Below, one piece after another: positions 61,676-64,000 of a DNA stretch of 64,000 bases. Below the pieces are notes generated by a model. That model saw nothing but the letters and a program-made list of their open reading frames with translations. It made no database searches and had not been told where the DNA came from. The position numbers and the translations under genes are program-made. The stretch comes from Jannaschia seosinensis. Its GTDB lineage: Bacteria; Pseudomonadota; Alphaproteobacteria; Rhodobacterales; Rhodobacteraceae. The stretch's first letter is position 1; every line of letters begins with the position of its first letter. The DNA lies in contig NZ_CYPR01000185.1 of NCBI RefSeq assembly GCF_001408515.1, positions 1 through 64,000 of the forward strand. The letters are read 5' to 3'.

Positions 61676-61804
61676 ATGAAACGCACGCTTTTCACTGCGG
61701 CCTTCTTCGCGATCTGGTCCTCCTTGCCGGCGCAGTCGGGTTCGCCGGCTTGGACAGGATCGGCCGTATGTCTTCTGCCGCTGCACCCCACCGCGCTCGT
61801 CTGA
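61676..61804 (+). CDS. Possible small secreted peptide (42 residues)
   Basis: An ATG with AGGAG 8 bases upstream opens 42 codons. The start MKRTLFTAAFFAIWSSLPAQ looks like a signal peptide (two basic residues, hydrophobic core, short AQ end), but only about 20 residues follow and no family is recognised. It may be a short peptide, the remains of a longer gene, or chance. It points towards and ends close to the minus-strand gene at 61819. Confidence 0.3.
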   Translation: MKRTLFTAAFFAIWSSLPAQSGSPAWTGSAVCLLPLHPTALV

Positions 61805-61818
61805 GGCCCGACGGTCAG

Positions 61819-62121
61819 TTACCGTGCCTCCGTGTCGATCACGTCCATGATGATCCGTCCGTCTATCATGACTCGCATCAGCAGGTTCTCGACTTCGGCA
61901 AAAGCCTCTCCCGGCATCAGAGGCGGAACGTCTTCGCGGTCCGCGGGATCGAGCGGTACGTCCTCGTCAAGGCGGTCACCGATATTGTATGCCTGACTGG
62001 CCAATCCTGCCGTCGGCACGCAACGCGGATCATCGGCGGGAACGTCGGGAGGGCAATCATAATCCTGCGCGACTGCAGGAGCTCCGACCAGTAACAGGGC
62101 TGCGATAAGAGTGCGGGTCAT
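61819..62121 (-). CDS. Small periplasmic protein, possibly RcnB-like
   Basis: The 100-residue precursor starts with a signal peptide (MTRTLIAALLLVGAPAVAQ) and has two cysteines just after it (DYDCPPDVPADDPRC). The remainder (YNIGDRLDED..., ending RVMIDGRIIMDVID) resembles the C-terminal RcnB/DUF-type pattern of small periplasmic proteins with a GD...DGxxxDVI layout, though the match is weak. ATG 62121 is chosen for its signal peptide; the longer frame to 62190 lacks one. A GAGGC/GCCTC plus ACGGT/ACCGT stem at 61803-61829 overlaps its stop. Confidence 0.6.
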   Translation of the reverse strand: MTRTLIAALLLVGAPAVAQDYDCPPDVPADDPRCVPTAGLASQAYNIGDRLDEDVPLDPADREDVPPLMPGEAFAEVENLLMRVMIDGRIIMDVIDTEAR

Positions 62122-62307
62122 GTGGTTCTCCGTTTCCAGAGAAACGACGCGACCCCCGTCTCCGGTTCCGGCCACAGAACTTGAGCACAACCGACTTATT
62201 CCAGGTTAATCGCGTCGACGGCCCAAACCGCCGGGTAACCGCTTCGGTAGGGCCGCACGAGGGCCGGATCGCGGCTATACCCAACCCGATGACGGCGACG
62301 CACCGCT

Positions 62308-63468
62308 TCAACTAACGTCCACCTGGAGCCGCTCCAAGCCGTGGAAATGGTAGATGTTCGCGTATCGCGGGGGCTCGACCACACGCAAATCGGGGCAGCG
62401 TTGCGCGAGGATGCGGAGTGCTTCGAGCAGTTCCAACCGCGCGAGCGGCGCGCCGAGGCAGAAGTGCAAGCCGGCGCCAAAACTGACCGATGCGGGCGCT
62501 GCGGGGTACCTGTCGGGGATGAACCGGGCCGGGTCGGAGTAAACATCCGGATCGCGATTGGCAGCGGCAAGTAGCAGACCGACACGATCGCCCCGCGCGA
62601 ATTGATGACCGTGGGCCTCCACGTCTTCCATGGCGAAGCGTGTGAACAGGTGCAGGGGCGGATCGTGACGTAAAACCTCCTCGACCAGATTCGGTGTGAC
62701 TTCTGCGCCCCACAGATCGGCGGCGCAGAGGCCTGCGACGCCGTTTCCAAGGGTGTGGACCGTCGCCTCATGTCCTGCATTGAGCAGCAGGATACAGGTC
62801 GCGCATGTTTCGTCGCGCGACAGCTTGTTCTCGGCCTCAACCGCAAGAAGTTGTGCGATCAGACCGTTTGGCGCAGGCGCGCGGAACATGTCCGTCAGGT
62901 AGGAGGTGAATTCGGCCGCCGCGCGTGCCGCGGCGACCTCATCGGCATGGGTGCGGCGGGCCTGATACATGCCGACCATCGCGTTCGACCAGGCGAGCAG
63001 CGACGGCGCGTCGGCTTCGGGCACGCCGAGCAGGCGGGCGATGACGCGAACGGGAAGGGGTCGGGCGAAAGCGTCCAGCAGGTCGAACGGCTCTGACGGA
63101 AACGCATCGACCAGTTCATGGGCCAATGCGGCGATCTCCGGGCCGAGCGCGGCAATGCGGCGCGACGTGAAGGCGCGAAGAACCTGCGCCCGCAAACGGG
63201 TGTGCCGGGGTGGCTCAAGTTCCAGCATGGAGTGGTTCTCGACCGCCCAGAAGTCCGCCTGATGGGCAGGCCGATCCGGTGGAACCGGATCCTCTCGCCC
63301 GAAGCGGCGATCGCGCAGGAGCGCTGAGACGGTGGCGTGATCAGCGGCCATCGGCATTGCATAGTCGCTCCAAAATGCGAGCGGTCCTGCGGCGCGTAGG
63401 CGATCGTAGAACGGGTAGGGATCCTGCACAAAGGCAGGATCCGAGGGTAACTGACTGAGCTGCTGCAT
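62308..63468 (-). CDS. Cytochrome P450
   Basis: This is a bacterial class I-type P450 monooxygenase of 386 residues, soluble, needing ferredoxin and reductase partners that are not in the window. The I-helix oxygen motif is AGHEAT (231-236), the ExxR pair is E264/R267, and the haem loop is FGAGLHFCLG with Cys337. ATG 63468 gives the family length; an ATG at 63519 would overlap tpiA by 41 bases and adds a Cys/Pro-rich stretch. It lies 10 bases after tpiA in the same direction, an odd pairing that may be only transcriptional. The substrate is unknown. Confidence 0.9.
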   Translation of the reverse strand: MQQLSQLPSDPAFVQDPYPFYDRLRAAGPLAFWSDYAMPMAADHATVSALLRDRRFGREDPVPPDRPAHQADFWAVENHSMLELEPPRHTRLRAQVLRAFTSRRIAALGPEIAALAHELVDAFPSEPFDLLDAFARPLPVRVIARLLGVPEADAPSLLAWSNAMVGMYQARRTHADEVAAARAAAEFTSYLTDMFRAPAPNGLIAQLLAVEAENKLSRDETCATCILLLNAGHEATVHTLGNGVAGLCAADLWGAEVTPNLVEEVLRHDPPLHLFTRFAMEDVEAHGHQFARGDRVGLLLAAANRDPDVYSDPARFIPDRYPAAPASVSFGAGLHFCLGAPLARLELLEALRILAQRCPDLRVVEPPRYANIYHFHGLERLQVDVS

Positions 63469-63478
63469 CGTCGGTTGG

Positions 63479-64000
63479 TCAGGATTCCGAGAGGGCGCGC
63501 ATGATGGGCACGAAGTCATCGGCCTTCAGGCTGGCGCCGCCGACCAGCGCACCGTTCACATTGGCCAGCGCGAAGAGCTCCGCCGCATTCGCCGCCTTGA
63601 CTGAGCCGCCGTAAAGCAGCGCCATATCAGGACCAAGCCGTTCGCGAAGCGCGTTATGAACTTCGGCTACCTGATCCGGAGTGGCCGTCTTGCCGGTCCC
63701 GATGGCCCAGACGGGCTCATATGCGATGACGGTGTTTTCGGCGTTCGCTCCCTCGGGGACGGATCCGTCGAGCTGTGCCATGAGGCGGTCGAGAGTCGCG
63801 CCCGCTTCGCGTTCCTCAAGGGTCTCTCCGATGCACAGGATGGCGGTGAGGCCCGCATCCCAGGCAGCTTCTGTCTGCGCGCGAACATCGGCATCGGTTT
63901 CGCGGTGATCGGCGCGGCGTTCGGAATGGCCGGTAATGCACCAGGTTGCGCCGGCATCGGCCAGCATCGGTGCGGAAACGTCTCCGGTGTGCGCGCCCGA
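63479..64000 (-). CDS. tpiA: Triosephosphate isomerase (5' part beyond window edge)
   Basis: TpiA interconverts dihydroxyacetone phosphate and glyceraldehyde 3-phosphate. 173 C-terminal codons are visible, from [13 protein letters not shown] at the edge to the stop at 63479; about 75 N-terminal residues with the catalytic Lys are outside. The catalytic His lies in ITGHSERR and the catalytic Glu in [11 protein letters not shown]; the phosphate-binding GGSVKA and GGASL segments follow. The P450 gene begins 10 bases later. Confidence 0.95.
   Translation of the reverse strand, partial: SGAHTGDVSAPMLADAGATWCITGHSERRADHRETDADVRAQTEAAWDAGLTAILCIGETLEEREAGATLDRLMAQLDGSVPEGANAENTVIAYEPVWAIGTGKTATPDQVAEVHNALRERLGPDMALLYGGSVKAANAAELFALANVNGALVGGASLKADDFVPIMRALSES

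Overview
The window is GC-rich, densely packed, mostly operonic DNA from an alphaproteobacterium, most likely a member of the Rhodobacterales (Roseobacter/Rhodobacter lineage). The clues are a protein ending in a VPLPA-CTERM sorting signal, a GTTC-N7-GTTC LexA operator in front of uvrA, a TGA-N9-TCA iron-type operator, a bactofilin/M23 peptidase pair and an RF2 gene without the programmed frameshift. No rRNA, tRNA, CRISPR array, prophage or complete insertion sequence was seen. Genes at both edges (mnmH and tpiA) are cut by the window.

Layout. 1-9018: mnmH (tRNA 2-selenouridine synthase), a hydantoinase/oxoprolinase pair (hyuA-hyuB), a putrescine-type pair (puuA-puuB-like) and a divergent omega-amino-acid:pyruvate aminotransferase. 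9015-24127: seven co-directional genes for alpha-glucan and trehalose metabolism, in transcription order glgE, treS-maltokinase fusion, glgB, glgX, treZ, malQ, treY. All junctions but one are 4-base ATGA overlaps. 24318-29233: dabA-dabB (inorganic-carbon uptake) with a divergent LysR regulator. 29279-34393: a predicted iron operon (imelysin, di-haem oxidoreductase, second imelysin, Tat-secreted DUF1513 protein) behind the TGA-N9-TCA palindrome. 34511-42536: an aminotransferase coupled to a cell-wall amidase, PBP1A, a coiled-coil membrane protein and prfB.

42730-45431: a VPLPA-CTERM gene split by a 150-bp miniature inverted-repeat element, then a family-1 glycosyltransferase. 45525-53359: bactofilin, M23 peptidase, DUF455 ferritin-like protein, Bcp peroxiredoxin, a large AsmA-like protein and queA. 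53740-61391: an MFS transporter coupled to a DUF924 gene, lpd, a second MFS transporter and SOS-type uvrA. 61676-64000: small secreted proteins, a cytochrome P450 and the 3' part of tpiA.

How the genes work together. In the glucan block TreS-maltokinase should turn trehalose into maltose 1-phosphate, GlgE polymerises it, GlgB branches the polymer, GlgX and MalQ trim and rearrange it, and TreY/TreZ release trehalose again. One transcript therefore encodes a closed trehalose-glucan cycle without GlgA or GlgC. The clearest unusual structure is the short element at 43351-43500: it has perfect 16-bp terminal inverted repeats and a 4-bp target duplication, and removing it restores a continuous 237-residue secreted sorting-signal protein.
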